From positions 1 through 46,508 of the forward strand of contig JASJCY010000063.1 in assembly GCA_030065825.1 (NCBI GenBank): DNA of 46,508 nt. The letters run 5' to 3'. The notes beneath the pieces were generated by a model. The model saw nothing but the letters and a program-made list of their open reading frames with translations. It was not told where the DNA came from and made no database searches. The position numbers were made by a program, and so were the translations under genes. This document shows positions 26,544 to 35,994 of this stretch, one piece after another. The stretch is from Nostocaceae cyanobacterium (GTDB taxonomy: Bacteria > Cyanobacteriota > Cyanobacteriia > Cyanobacteriales > Nostocaceae). The stretch's first letter is position 1, and the number at the start of each line of letters is the position of its first letter.

Positions 26544-27722
26544 ATGCCATTACTTTTAAGTTCCCAAAATGTTTTTGAATACCTGATAGCGCAGGGAATA
26601 TGTACTCAATCACAACAGTCTGAGAGTGAAATTGAACTCAAACCTGCCAAAAACTTTAACTTATTACTTAGTTTACCATCAGGTAGTCAACTACTAATTA
26701 AACAAGAACCTTACAATCGAGAAGGTAAAACTACTGGTGAATTTTTGCGGGAATGGCAAATGCATGAGTTTTTGCAAAGATTCCCAGAGACAAACAAAAT
26801 TCATCCCTATATTTCAGAGGCTTTACATTTTGATGCTGAGAATTCAATTATTGTTTTCAATTATTTAAAGAATTATCGAGATTTAGCAGATTTTTATTCC
26901 CAAGAGAATCTTTTCTCTACCAAAATTGCAACGGTAGTAGGAACTACTCTCGCATCGCTACATCGCATAAGTTGGAACCGTCAAGAATGTCGAGATTTTT
27001 GGCAAAATTATCAGGGTGCGTCTACTCAAAGAACTCCCGATTTGACATTCGGTTTGGAGAGAATTACCCCAGAGGTGTTTAGCTGGGTTCCTATTGATGG
27101 ATTGAAATTTTTTGCTTTATATCAACGTTACGACAGCTTGGGTAAAGCGATCGCAAATTTAAGCCAAAGTTATACTCCCTGCTGTCTTACCCATAATGAC
27201 CTGAAGTTAAACAATATTCTTCTGTGTCACAATTGGGAAGACATGGACGGTGATGAGTCCAGCCAGGGTATAATTAGGCTTATAGATTGGGAACGTGCTG
27301 CTTGGGGAGATCCTACTAGCGATTTGGGTGCTTTAATTAGCAGTTATTTGCAAATTTGGCTGGGTAGCATGATTACCAGTAAAGCCATTGCTTTGGAAGA
27401 GTCATTACGGTTAGCTACCACACCCTTGGAAGTGTTGCAACCATCAATTGCAGCTTTGGCGATCGCATATTTGGCTAATTTTCCAGAAATCTTAGAACAT
27501 CGTCCAGATTTCTTGTTACGAGTTGTACAGTTTGCTGGTTTAGGATTAATTGAAGCTATTCAAGCTAGATTAGAACATGAAAAAACTTTTGGAAATTCGG
27601 GAATTTGTATGTTACAAGTTGCCAAAAGTTTGTTATGTCGTCCGGAAAAATCTGTTTCTACGGTGTTCGGAATGGCTGCTTTAGAATTGACTCATCAAGG
27701 AAGTGTGAGTCGATTGAAGTAA
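26544..27722 (+). CDS. APH-like kinase, putative RiPP Ser/Thr kinase
   Basis: A 392-residue aminoglycoside-phosphotransferase-fold kinase. The N-lobe lysine is probably Lys53 in QLLIKQE. The catalytic loop is THNDLKLNNILL (His217, Asp219, Asn224), and the metal-binding segment is LIDWERAAWGDPTSDLG (Asp248, Asp256). All kinase residues are present. APH-like kinases paired with HopA1-like proteins phosphorylate precursor Ser/Thr in class V lanthipeptides (LxmK) and thioamitides (TvaC); that family role is recalled knowledge. The position directly between the precursor genes and the HopA1 gene, on the same strand, supports a peptide-modifying role. An unrelated antibiotic or sugar kinase is the alternative. 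Confidence 0.82.
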   Translation: MPLLLSSQNVFEYLIAQGICTQSQQSESEIELKPAKNFNLLLSLPSGSQLLIKQEPYNREGKTTGEFLREWQMHEFLQRFPETNKIHPYISEALHFDAENSIIVFNYLKNYRDLADFYSQENLFSTKIATVVGTTLASLHRISWNRQECRDFWQNYQGASTQRTPDLTFGLERITPEVFSWVPIDGLKFFALYQRYDSLGKAIANLSQSYTPCCLTHNDLKLNNILLCHNWEDMDGDESSQGIIRLIDWERAAWGDPTSDLGALISSYLQIWLGSMITSKAIALEESLRLATTPLEVLQPSIAALAIAYLANFPEILEHRPDFLLRVVQFAGLGLIEAIQARLEHEKTFGNSGICMLQVAKSLLCRPEKSVSTVFGMAALELTHQGSVSRLK

Positions 27723-27868
27723 AGGTTTTAATTGATGTTTTGTCAAGGGAGTGAGAAACCGGGTTTATGAATCAAAAATTGGGTTCTACTTTTAAATTTT
27801 CTCAATAAACCCGGTTTATTAGGAGTTAATCTTTTCACCAAGAAGCCACTAAGTTTAGTGAAAAATTC

Positions 27869-28984
27869 ATGATGATACAATCGCTTTCTCCACGAATTTC
27901 GGATGATTTTCCTCAAAATTTATTAGCTTCGTTGCAAGATATTGCTAATCAGGTTGAGATTGAATCTAATTTTGCTATTCATCATCCAGATTATAAGCCT
28001 CTGGATGTTTCTCCTGAGACTTTTCAACGCTTACAGCAGTTACCTGTAAATATTCAAAATAATTTTCTGAGTTCTCTGTTGCGGAGTTTTATTTATGGTA
28101 TTTACTATAATGGTTCTCTAAGAAAAGCTTTGGCTGCAAATGGGACAGTAACAGATTCTAAACTAATACAAAATTTGGAAAATAATACCCTGATGGGGGT
28201 AGATGTTGGATTTTACGAGGGATTACATTCTAGCAATAATGGTGAGGGTTTTTTTGACCCCGGTTGGCAAATATTACGAGAAAAAGATGATGGTTCTCTA
28301 GCAGTTAAAAAGAGTGATTTAACTTTATATATAGAACGTAAACTTCATCTACAAACATCTCAAGCTAATGCTAAAGTTGGCGATACTGTAGCTATCCGGA
28401 TGCCCAAAAATTTGGTACAGAATGGGTATTATATGGCGGTTGGTAATGCTGGAAGGCATAATGCTAATAATAACCAAGATGGTAAGTTAGTGCGGGTTTA
28501 TTTTAATTTAAATCCTCAAGGTGCTATTGGTGTTATGAGTAGCCTGACACAGCAGTTAAATGCTATTTCGATTCCTTTCTGTTTTAAGGTGTTATATAAT
28601 CCTTCTGACTATAAGCGTTTTGACTCTGGTGTTCTGTATTTTGAAAAAGGTAACTATACACAATTGCGATTAGTATTGCAATCTGTTTATAGAGAACATC
28701 AATCTAATTTTGGCACAGAAGTACCGCTGTTTACTAAATTACTTTCTCCTGGATTATCACTAGCAGAAGAACCAGATTATCAATTTATGACAGAAGAAAG
28801 TTTTGGACTTAATCGTTGTCATATAGTTGCTAGTGGTTATTTAGCAGCTTGGCGACAAGGTAATCAGTCTCCACAAGGACGATTAACATCTATTTTAAAA
28901 CAGTTTGAACTATTGGGAATTGAATGGCAACGTCCTTATCTAAATCCCAAATCTGAGGATATTTATCTACCCCTGAATGAATAA
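27869..28984 (+). CDS. HopA1-family protein, putative phosphopeptide lyase
   Basis: A 371-residue HopA1-effector-family protein. Recognisable stretches are GVDVGFYEGLHSSNNGEGFF, DPGWQILREKDDG, YIERKLHLQ, VAIRMPKNLVQNGYYMAVGN, VRVYFNLNPQGAIGVMSSLT and IPFCFKVLYNPSDYKRFDSG. In lanthipeptide class V and thioamitide loci such proteins eliminate phosphate from pSer/pThr to give dehydro residues (LxmY, TvaD). The gene is 146 bp after the kinase and ends 185 bp from the convergent isomerase gene. The family call is firm, but the lyase role is inferred from pairing and context. An AAACCCGGTTTATTAGG copy lies in the spacer before it. Confidence 0.85.
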   Translation: MMIQSLSPRISDDFPQNLLASLQDIANQVEIESNFAIHHPDYKPLDVSPETFQRLQQLPVNIQNNFLSSLLRSFIYGIYYNGSLRKALAANGTVTDSKLIQNLENNTLMGVDVGFYEGLHSSNNGEGFFDPGWQILREKDDGSLAVKKSDLTLYIERKLHLQTSQANAKVGDTVAIRMPKNLVQNGYYMAVGNAGRHNANNNQDGKLVRVYFNLNPQGAIGVMSSLTQQLNAISIPFCFKVLYNPSDYKRFDSGVLYFEKGNYTQLRLVLQSVYREHQSNFGTEVPLFTKLLSPGLSLAEEPDYQFMTEESFGLNRCHIVASGYLAAWRQGNQSPQGRLTSILKQFELLGIEWQRPYLNPKSEDIYLPLNE

Positions 28985-29129
28985 AAATCAAAGAAGATAA
29001 GGAGTAAATAAAGGAACAAAATCCTTTAACTCCTAACTATTTACTCCGAACCAAATTAAAAATTAAAAATTGGCAAGTGCCGAAATAATTAATAATTAAT
29101 AATTAAAAATTGGTCACTATACGCCTCTT

Positions 29130-29152
29130 GGGCGCAAGCATTGCGCCCCTAC
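29130..29152. repeat. GGGCGCAAGCATTGCGCCC palindrome between convergent genes
   Basis: GGGCGCAA is followed by GCATTGCGCCCCTAC. It is the same family as 17872-17975 and lies between the stops of the HopA1 and isomerase genes, where it could act as a bidirectional terminator. Confidence 0.75.
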
Positions 29153-29169
29153 AAATCCCTAACTTATAA

Positions 29170-29940
29170 TTAAGCAAGTTTACGCTGTTCTTGAGAATAT
29201 TGACAGTGTAAATCTGCCACAATTTCTAATTCTTGGATTTGCTTTTGTAACCAATTACCAAACAAATCTGTCAGAATTTCAAAATGCAATTGCTCATTTA
29301 ACTGGGGTTGAATAATTTCTTCTATCCAGATTAAATGAACTCCTTTGGAAGTAACAATTGGCTTGAGAATTTGTGGTGGATTTGCAGCAAATACCGCAGC
29401 AGCAATTTCTGGTTTTAAATCCTGACGACGTCGGATTCCTTGATAACCACCTGCACGTCTTACTTCTGGTTCTAGAATATATTGACGAGCAATTTCTTGG
29501 AAACTAATTTCCCCTTCTTGCATAGCATAAAATAGTTCCAAAGCTAAGTCTTCATCATCTAAGATTACTTCATATATAACTGCTCCTGTATAATCTAATT
29601 GATGTTCATAAAAGAATGGTTCTACTTGATTCGCAAATAGGTGATTTGCCAATTTCTCTGACAGAAAATTTCTTTTCGCTAATTCTTCAAAATCATCTAG
29701 AGAAAGATGATATTTCCTCAACCATTCCCAAGTATCATCTGTCTTCAGTAGTTGATTTGCTAAACGAAAGTCATCTGCTGCTTGTTGAAGTTCTTCTGGC
29801 TGAATTTCAATACCAGCTTTTTCGATAGCATCGGTAATAATTTTGTTAGTTGCTGCTGCTTCTAACACACCAGGAATCTGACAGGAAAGTTTGACTTGAT
29901 AAAGAATCTCTTCACCAGAAACTGTCAAAACTTTCGACAT
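29170..29940 (-). CDS. Parvulin-type peptidyl-prolyl isomerase
   Basis: A 256-residue protein with a SurA/PrsA-like helical N-terminus and a PpiC (rotamase) domain at about 125-215 (YEVILDDEDLALELFYAMQE, RAGGYQGIRRRQDLKPEIAA, ILKPIVTSKGVHLIWIEEI). There is no signal peptide, so it may work in the cytoplasm or be exported by the neighbouring type I system. Such PpiC proteins commonly accompany C39-ABC/HlyD exporters in cyanobacteria. It probably chaperones the precursors or leader peptides during export. It is the last gene of the minus-strand export group, 468 bp after hlyD. Confidence 0.85.
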   Translation of the reverse strand: MSKVLTVSGEEILYQVKLSCQIPGVLEAAATNKIITDAIEKAGIEIQPEELQQAADDFRLANQLLKTDDTWEWLRKYHLSLDDFEELAKRNFLSEKLANHLFANQVEPFFYEHQLDYTGAVIYEVILDDEDLALELFYAMQEGEISFQEIARQYILEPEVRRAGGYQGIRRRQDLKPEIAAAVFAANPPQILKPIVTSKGVHLIWIEEIIQPQLNEQLHFEILTDLFGNWLQKQIQELEIVADLHCQYSQEQRKLA

Positions 29941-30408
29941 AATAAAATCCTCACAACGAAAAATCAGGGATAACTATTAATTGGATTTACGCAAAAATTC
30001 CCTGTTTCAATATCTTTGTGAATTATTTGAAATCTACAAATGATGCGATTGACAATGTTCCCTCTTAATTAATATTAGCATTTTTAGCCCAAAAAAACAG
30101 TTCTTACTGGAATTATCAACATTTTGTAGCACATAAATAATTCTAGGGTGTGTGACACTTTGAAAAATACTGTACATAAAAATAAGACTTGTAACTACTT
30201 TAAGTCAGTGTAAGCATTCTCAAAGAGTCACTGTACGCGTCTAGACGCACCAACCAGGGATTATGATAATATCCTAAGTCCTGGAATAATTCAAACTGTG
30301 TACAAATTATGGTGCGTTAGCTACCGCGTAACACACCCTACTATTAATCTAGAAATCAAAAAATCACAATTACCAATTACCAATTACCAATTACCGATTA
30401 CCAAATTA
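29941..30408. repeat. Intergenic region with element B and a GGTGCGTTA palindrome
   Basis: Element B (30148-30290) resembles element A at 5121-5275: both start GTGTGTGACACTTTGA and contain AATATC(G/C)TAAGTC(T/C)TGG 120-128 bp later. 30310-30340 is a copy of the GGTGCGTTA/TAACACACC palindrome. 30371-30405 is ACCAATT heptamer tandem sequence ending at the hlyD stop. The isomerase promoter should be near 29950-30120. Confidence 0.6.
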
Positions 30409-31902
30409 TTACATTTTTAAACCACCTTTTTGTAACTTTTTAAATGGGTCTAAAATAAAGTCAATTACCCGACGTTGATGAATAATTACCTCTGCTGTGG
30501 CGGTTTGTCCTGGGGTTAAATTAATATGTTTATTACCAGCTTGAATATAAGATTGTGGTAAGGAAATTTCCAAATCAAAAGTTTCCAATTTACCTTGATT
30601 TGTTTGTTGAATTTTAGAATCTGGAGAAATCCAACTTACCCTTCCTGTCATCACTCCATATTCTTGGAATGGATAAGCGTCAAATTTAATTTTTACTGGC
30701 ATTCCTACCTCTAAAAATCCACTATTTTGACTAGCCATTTCTGCTTTTAAAATCAAAGAATCTGTCTTGGGTGCAATTTTGGCGATGATTTGACCTGGTT
30801 GAACTACAGAACCTGGTTGTGAGAAGGGTAATTCAAAAATTGTACCATTAACTGGAGCGCGAACAATTCTTTGATTCAGCTGGATTTTCAAGGATGTAAT
30901 TTGACTTTTACTTTGAGCAATTTCTGATTTTAATGTGGCAAGTTGTGTTTGAATATCTTTGAGTTGATTTTGACTATTTAGTAATGCTATTTTACCTGCA
31001 TTAACAACACTTTTATAGGTATTTTTTTGCTCATCTAAAGCCAATTTAGCCTGTTCAATATCAGACTTTCTCTGACTCATTATTGCCTGATAACGGCTAA
31101 CTTCCGCTTGTAAACGCAACTTAGCTTGTTTAATCTCAGAATTAGTTTTTAGGTGTAATCTTTGACTTTCTTCTGCTGTTTTTTCTAACTCCACAACTTT
31201 TATTTCTGGAATCGCACCTTGTCGGGAAAGTTGACGATAGCGTTGGACTTCTTTTAAATCCCGATTTAAACGACTACTAGCTATTTTTCGCGCTGTTTGA
31301 CTAGACTTAATATTTTGCTTTGCTTGTTCTAATTGCGCCAGTTTTTCCCATTTTTGTAAATTATAATTCTGAAGTTTAGCATTCAAATTTTGCTTGGCTT
31401 GATTCACTTGAGCAATTTTTGCTAATGCTTGTGCCTGATTTTGTTGTTCCTGTACTTGAACTGCTAACATCATTTGATTTTTGACTAATTCTAATTGTGT
31501 TAGCCTATTTAATTGTCCTTCTAATTTATTCTGCGCTTGTTGTAATTCCGTTTGCAAAACATCAGATTCAATTTCTACTAACAACTGTCCAGTTTTGACA
31601 GTTTCTCCTTCTTTTGCACCCACTGCAATCACCGTACCAGCGACAGCAGCATCTAATCTGCGAATTGCGTCTTTTGGTTCTAGTCTTCCCCTAGCGCTAC
31701 CTGTTTCGTCTACTTTGGAAAACATAGCCCAAGGTAAGGTAATCACTGTGAATCCTACCAAAAAATGCAACATGGAGCGTGTCCAGCGTCTGGGTAATCC
31801 ATCCAGCAGTTCTTCTGTACCGTAATGCAACTCTTTTTCTTGTGTCTGTGGAGGTACTAATTCCAGTACAGTAGGGTCATGTTTACTTAGAGTATTAGGC
31901 AT
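30409..31902 (-). CDS. HlyD-family membrane-fusion adaptor
   Basis: A 497-residue type I secretion adaptor. After a cytoplasmic N-terminus and one transmembrane helix (about 43-61, LHFLVGFTVITLPWAM) come a lipoyl/barrel-sandwich half (VAGTVIAVGAKEGETVKTGQ), a long coiled coil of about 230 residues rich in Gln, Lys and Leu, the second lipoyl half (RIVRAPVNGTIFELPFSQPG) and a beta-barrel domain (PVKIKFDAYPFQEYGVMTG). It links the inner-membrane exporter to an outer-membrane TolC-like channel, which is not in this window. Its partner is the C39-ABC exporter encoded 977 bp upstream, past the repeat array. Confidence 0.92.
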   Translation of the reverse strand: MPNTLSKHDPTVLELVPPQTQEKELHYGTEELLDGLPRRWTRSMLHFLVGFTVITLPWAMFSKVDETGSARGRLEPKDAIRRLDAAVAGTVIAVGAKEGETVKTGQLLVEIESDVLQTELQQAQNKLEGQLNRLTQLELVKNQMMLAVQVQEQQNQAQALAKIAQVNQAKQNLNAKLQNYNLQKWEKLAQLEQAKQNIKSSQTARKIASSRLNRDLKEVQRYRQLSRQGAIPEIKVVELEKTAEESQRLHLKTNSEIKQAKLRLQAEVSRYQAIMSQRKSDIEQAKLALDEQKNTYKSVVNAGKIALLNSQNQLKDIQTQLATLKSEIAQSKSQITSLKIQLNQRIVRAPVNGTIFELPFSQPGSVVQPGQIIAKIAPKTDSLILKAEMASQNSGFLEVGMPVKIKFDAYPFQEYGVMTGRVSWISPDSKIQQTNQGKLETFDLEISLPQSYIQAGNKHINLTPGQTATAEVIIHQRRVIDFILDPFKKLQKGGLKM

Positions 31903-31919
31903 TTTTATTGTATCCTGGT

Positions 31920-32900
31920 ATTGAGTTTCAGAAACCGAGTTTATTGGAAGGATTAACTTTTAAAAGTTCTAATTTATCTTTGATAAACCCGGTTTATTCT
32001 AACAACTTTGTTTTTGGATTTGAGACTTTGATAGACTGGGTTGATTGTAACAAATTGGTTTTTGGCTTGAGACTTTGAAAAACGGGTTTTATGGCGAAAA
32101 TTGATTGTAAAAACTTTAATATTTTTTTGAGAAACTGGGTTGATTGTAAGAATTTGGTTTTTTGGTTTGAGACTTTGAGAAACGGGTTTCATGGCGAACA
32201 TTGATTGTAAAAATTTTAATTTTTCTTTGAGAAACCCCGTTGATTGTAACAACTTTGTTTTTGGGATTCAGACTTTGAGAAACACGGTTGATTGTAAGAA
32301 TTTGGTTTTTTGGTTTGAGACTTTGAGAAACGGGTTTGATGGCGAACATTGATTGTAACAACTTTAATTCTTCTTTGAGAAACCCCGTTGATTGTAACAA
32401 CTTTTGGGATTTAAATTTTGAGAAACGGGTTTGATGACGAACATTGATTGTAACAACCTTAATTGTTCTTTGAGAAACCCGGTTGATTTCAACAACTTTG
32501 TTTTTTGGGTTGAGACTTTGAAAAACCGGGTTAATTGTAACAACTTTTTTTTGGGGTTGAGACTTTGAGAAACGGGTTTGATGGCGAAGATTGATTGTAA
32601 AAATCCTAATTTTTCTTTGAGAAACGGGTTTGATGACGAACATTGATTGTAACAACCTTAATTGTTCTTTGAGAAACCCGGTTGATTTCAACAACTTTGT
32701 TTTTTGGGTTGAGACTTTGAGAAACTGGGTTAATTGCGAACATTGATTGTAACAACTTGGTTTTTGGGATAGAGACTTTGAGGAACCCGATTTATTTCAA
32801 CAACTTGTTTTTGGAGTTTGAGACTTTAAGAAACCGGGTTTTTTAGAAAAATTAACTTTCAAAAACCCTGGTTTTTCTCTTAGAAACCTGGTTTTTCTAG
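31920..32900. repeat. Array of about 19 units with a period near 49 bp
   Basis: Units are built on GAGAAACCGGGTT(T/G)ATTG followed by variable text with TTGTAACAACTTTG or GGCGAACATTGATTG. Unit starts, read from the GAGAAAC core, are roughly 31981, 32029, 32078, 32130, 32176, 32228, 32277, 32325, 32375, 32420, 32471, 32519, 32566, 32618, 32669, 32717, 32780, 32829 and 32880. A segment near 32418-32510 recurs almost exactly near 32618-32710. The core is the window's dispersed GAAACCCGGTTTC palindrome. The last unit overlaps the exporter's stop codon and encodes its final residues. Confidence 0.85.
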
Positions 32901-35900
32901 AGTTGGCGTTAACTGTTGCTGATTAAGATAAAAATAATGACCTTTTTTAGCTAGTAATTCTTCGTGGTTACCACTTTCTACTAAGACACCACGATCTAAT
33001 ACCAAAATTAAGTCAGCCTTGCGGACGGTAGACAAACGATGAGCAATAATTAAACTAGTACGTCCCTGAAGAATAGTTTTCAGATTATTCTGAATTATAC
33101 GCTCTGATTCTGAGTCCAGGTGACTGGTAGCTTCGTCAAATATCAATAAGCGGGGATTTCCCAATAATGCACGGGAAATGGCTAACCGTTGACGTTGTCC
33201 TCCCGAAAGCATCCCCCCACCTTCCCCAATTTGGGTTTCGTAACCCATTGGTAGATGTTGGATAAATTCGTCCGCACCTGCTAAGTGTGCTGCTTGATTG
33301 ATTTCTTCTAGAGGTGCTTCTGGATGAGCAATGCAGATATTCTCCCTGATTGTACCTCCAAATAAGAAAGTATCTTGATCTACAACCCCAATTTGCGATC
33401 GCAAAGAACGTAGGGAAATACTAGTAATATCATGACCGTCAATCAGGATTTTGCCCTCCGTCGGGGGATATAAACCTAAAATTAACTTAGCCAGGGTGGT
33501 TTTCCCCGAACCGCTACGTCCGACTACCGCTACGGTTTGTTCTGGCTGAATTTCAAAGTTGAGGTTTTCTAGGATGTTAATATCGCTTTCCGGATGGTAG
33601 CGGAAGCTAACCCCCACAAAGCGGATTTGTCCCCTGAGTCTGGGTAGGGATTGACGGGGTTGGTTGTGTAAGTCTTCTTCTGGTTGTGCTTCTAAAACGT
33701 CATTAATTCGTTCCGCAGCTACGGTGACTTCTTGAAATTGATTCCATAGTACTGTTAGTCTTTGGAAGGGACTGATAACGTTTCCTAGGAGCATATTAAA
33801 GGCAACTAGTTGTCCAATGGTAAGTTGATTTTGAATTACTAACCATGCTCCCAACCAGAGTAAGCCTGTGGTAATTACGGATTCAATGGTAGAACTAAAG
33901 ACTTGCAATTGGTTAGCAATTACTTGTCCCGTGAAGTTCTTTTTTATCAAGACATTCAGCCTTTCTTCCCATCGCCAGCGTACTGTTTGTTCAATCGCCA
34001 TGGAACGAATGGAACGAATCCCTGATAAAGCCTGAATTAGATAACTGTTCTCCCTGGCTAAAGCATTAAAGACCTGTTTAGAAATTCTTCGGAGTAAGGG
34101 TGTGGCAATTATTGCTAAAAGTAAAAATGGAGGGACAATACAGAGGGTGAGAAATGCTAGTGAAGAACTATACCAAAACATTAACCCCACATAAATAAAT
34201 ACTGTGAGTAAATCGAGAAATATTGATAGTGCTTCCCCAGTCAAGAAACGTTGAATTTTCTGATTTTCCTGTACTCGGGAAACAATATCACCCACATAAC
34301 GAGACTCGAAGAAGGCTAAGGGTAGACTAAAGGTATGTTTAATAAATCCCACCATCAAAGCCACACCGATACGGTTAGCAGTATGATCTAGGAGATATTG
34401 ACGCAGTCCGTTCATTGCTACCCGGAACAAGCCAAAAATTAGTAAACCCAAACCCACAGCAGTTAAAGTGAGAGTACTACCCTGAACAATCACCCGATCC
34501 AATAACAACTGGGTAAATAGAGGTGTCACCAGTCCGAATATCTGAATAAACACACTCGCAATAAATACCTCTAACAACACCACCCTATGAGGCTTAATTA
34601 ATTCCAAAAACTGCCAGAATGGTGTAGTTGCTTCCTGGGTTTCTTGGAGTAAAGCTGTGGGTTGTAATAACAAAGCATAACCAGTCCACCCTGCTTGAAA
34701 TTCCCTATGGGTAAGACGACGTTGACCAATGGCTGGATCTGCAACAATTACCGCTTTGGATGTAATCTCATAGACCACTATATAATGCTTACCTTCCCAA
34801 TGGACTATAGCTGGTAAAGTTTGTTGTGCTAACTTATCTAGACTAGCCTGTACAGGTCGGGTAGCAAAACCGATGGTTTCCGCAGCTACAGCTAAAGAAC
34901 TCAAAGAAGCACCACTACGACTAGTATTAGCAATATCCCGCAACCGATTTAAACTAAACCGCTTTCCCCAATATTGCGCTACCATCACCAAACAAGCAGC
35001 ACCGCAGTCAGAAGCGCTTTGTTGTTCCCAAAACGGATAACGCTTAGTCAACCGTCCCCATAATTGAGTCACCGTCACCTTGGGAGTGGGAAACAAATCT
35101 CTTTTTTGCGGTGATGATATTTCCGGTTCTGAGAGAGTCTCCCTCTCCACAGGTATAGATACAGACTCCACAGTTGACACCACCCCCCTAGAATCAGAGT
35201 CCACCCAATCTCCCAACTCCGACCAATATTGCAGCGCTGACAGCCAATCACTATCCTTGAGAGTATAAACTATTGTCGGTTGAATAGCCTGCCAACTTTG
35301 GGAATCCTCCAATGTCGAAGGACTATAAATACTCCCAGGAGTTAGCCTCCCTCCATCAGTATGTAACAACTCTCCCCGTCTTAACAACCACAACCGACAA
35401 TTTTGAGATAGTCTCCCAGAAACAAAACCAATCTTGAGATTATGACGCTGAAATAGAGATAAAGCCTGAAACATCCCCACCCCACTAGAGTTACGAGGTA
35501 ATTCATACTTTTGGCTACATAGAAGCAACAAATCCCATAACTCAGCTTGTCTCCATAAGCGATCGCGAATTTGGGGATACTTATCCATCAAACCCCACAA
35601 TAACTCTTGGGAGAGATAACCCAATTTTAAACTATAAGAAGCTCTAGCATTATAAGGCTGAAAATTCGCCTTGGGAAACAGAGTTAACTCCCCAAAAGAA
35701 GTCCCAGCAGTCAAAGTTGTAATTAAATTCTCATCACTATCCAACAACCTCACCTTACCAGCCAGGATAATATAAATTCCCGGCTTTGCAGCTGTTGCTT
35801 GCCAAAATTGCTTTGCAACAGGTGGTTCCACAACCTCCACCTGTTGCACATAACCTTGTAACTCCCCTGGAGTAAACGACTCACCCAAAATATTAATTAA

Positions 35901-35939
35901 TTGTTGACCTAATTGTTCCTGGGAAAACACTGATGGCAT
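32880..35939 (-). CDS. C39-peptidase ABC exporter with N-terminal CNBD-like domain
   Basis: A 1019-residue peptidase-containing ATP-binding cassette transporter (PCAT) that cuts leaders after double glycine and exports the core. Residues about 1-140 resemble a cyclic-nucleotide-binding domain (GIYIILAGKVRLL, GTSFGELTLFP). A poorly conserved second regulatory-like region reaches about 250. The C39 domain has catalytic Cys312 in QQSASDCGAACL, the His in HWEGKHYIVVY and the Asp in ADPAIG. Transmembrane helices span about 450-720. The ATPase has Walker A GRSGSGKT (807-814), LSGGQ (911-915), Walker B LLIFDE (931-936) and His967. The architecture is reminiscent of HetC. The C-terminal EKPGF is encoded by a repeat unit. 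Confidence 0.93.
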   Translation of the reverse strand: MPSVFSQEQLGQQLINILGESFTPGELQGYVQQVEVVEPPVAKQFWQATAAKPGIYIILAGKVRLLDSDENLITTLTAGTSFGELTLFPKANFQPYNARASYSLKLGYLSQELLWGLMDKYPQIRDRLWRQAELWDLLLLCSQKYELPRNSSGVGMFQALSLFQRHNLKIGFVSGRLSQNCRLWLLRRGELLHTDGGRLTPGSIYSPSTLEDSQSWQAIQPTIVYTLKDSDWLSALQYWSELGDWVDSDSRGVVSTVESVSIPVERETLSEPEISSPQKRDLFPTPKVTVTQLWGRLTKRYPFWEQQSASDCGAACLVMVAQYWGKRFSLNRLRDIANTSRSGASLSSLAVAAETIGFATRPVQASLDKLAQQTLPAIVHWEGKHYIVVYEITSKAVIVADPAIGQRRLTHREFQAGWTGYALLLQPTALLQETQEATTPFWQFLELIKPHRVVLLEVFIASVFIQIFGLVTPLFTQLLLDRVIVQGSTLTLTAVGLGLLIFGLFRVAMNGLRQYLLDHTANRIGVALMVGFIKHTFSLPLAFFESRYVGDIVSRVQENQKIQRFLTGEALSIFLDLLTVFIYVGLMFWYSSSLAFLTLCIVPPFLLLAIIATPLLRRISKQVFNALARENSYLIQALSGIRSIRSMAIEQTVRWRWEERLNVLIKKNFTGQVIANQLQVFSSTIESVITTGLLWLGAWLVIQNQLTIGQLVAFNMLLGNVISPFQRLTVLWNQFQEVTVAAERINDVLEAQPEEDLHNQPRQSLPRLRGQIRFVGVSFRYHPESDINILENLNFEIQPEQTVAVVGRSGSGKTTLAKLILGLYPPTEGKILIDGHDITSISLRSLRSQIGVVDQDTFLFGGTIRENICIAHPEAPLEEINQAAHLAGADEFIQHLPMGYETQIGEGGGMLSGGQRQRLAISRALLGNPRLLIFDEATSHLDSESERIIQNNLKTILQGRTSLIIAHRLSTVRKADLILVLDRGVLVESGNHEELLAKKGHYFYLNQQQLTPTLEKPGF

Positions 35940-35994
35940 AAAGTCACCTCGAATATCTCATAATTATTTACATCCCAGAATTCTGTTGCAAATT

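Noticed and set aside
24821..28984. A standard class V lanthipeptide cluster
   Set aside because: The kinase and HopA1 genes fit, but no precursor has a cysteine and no LxmX-like gene is present.
31974..32694. Two minus-strand frames of 92 and 192 codons inside the repeat array
   Set aside because: They repeat the same short segments (for example SQSLKPKNQ and INVRHQTRFSK), have no ribosome-binding site and are explained by the tandem array having a period close to a multiple of three.
31920..32900. The array as a CRISPR
   Set aside because: Spacing is regular, but the intervening sequences are themselves related, the repeats are degenerate and no cas gene is present.
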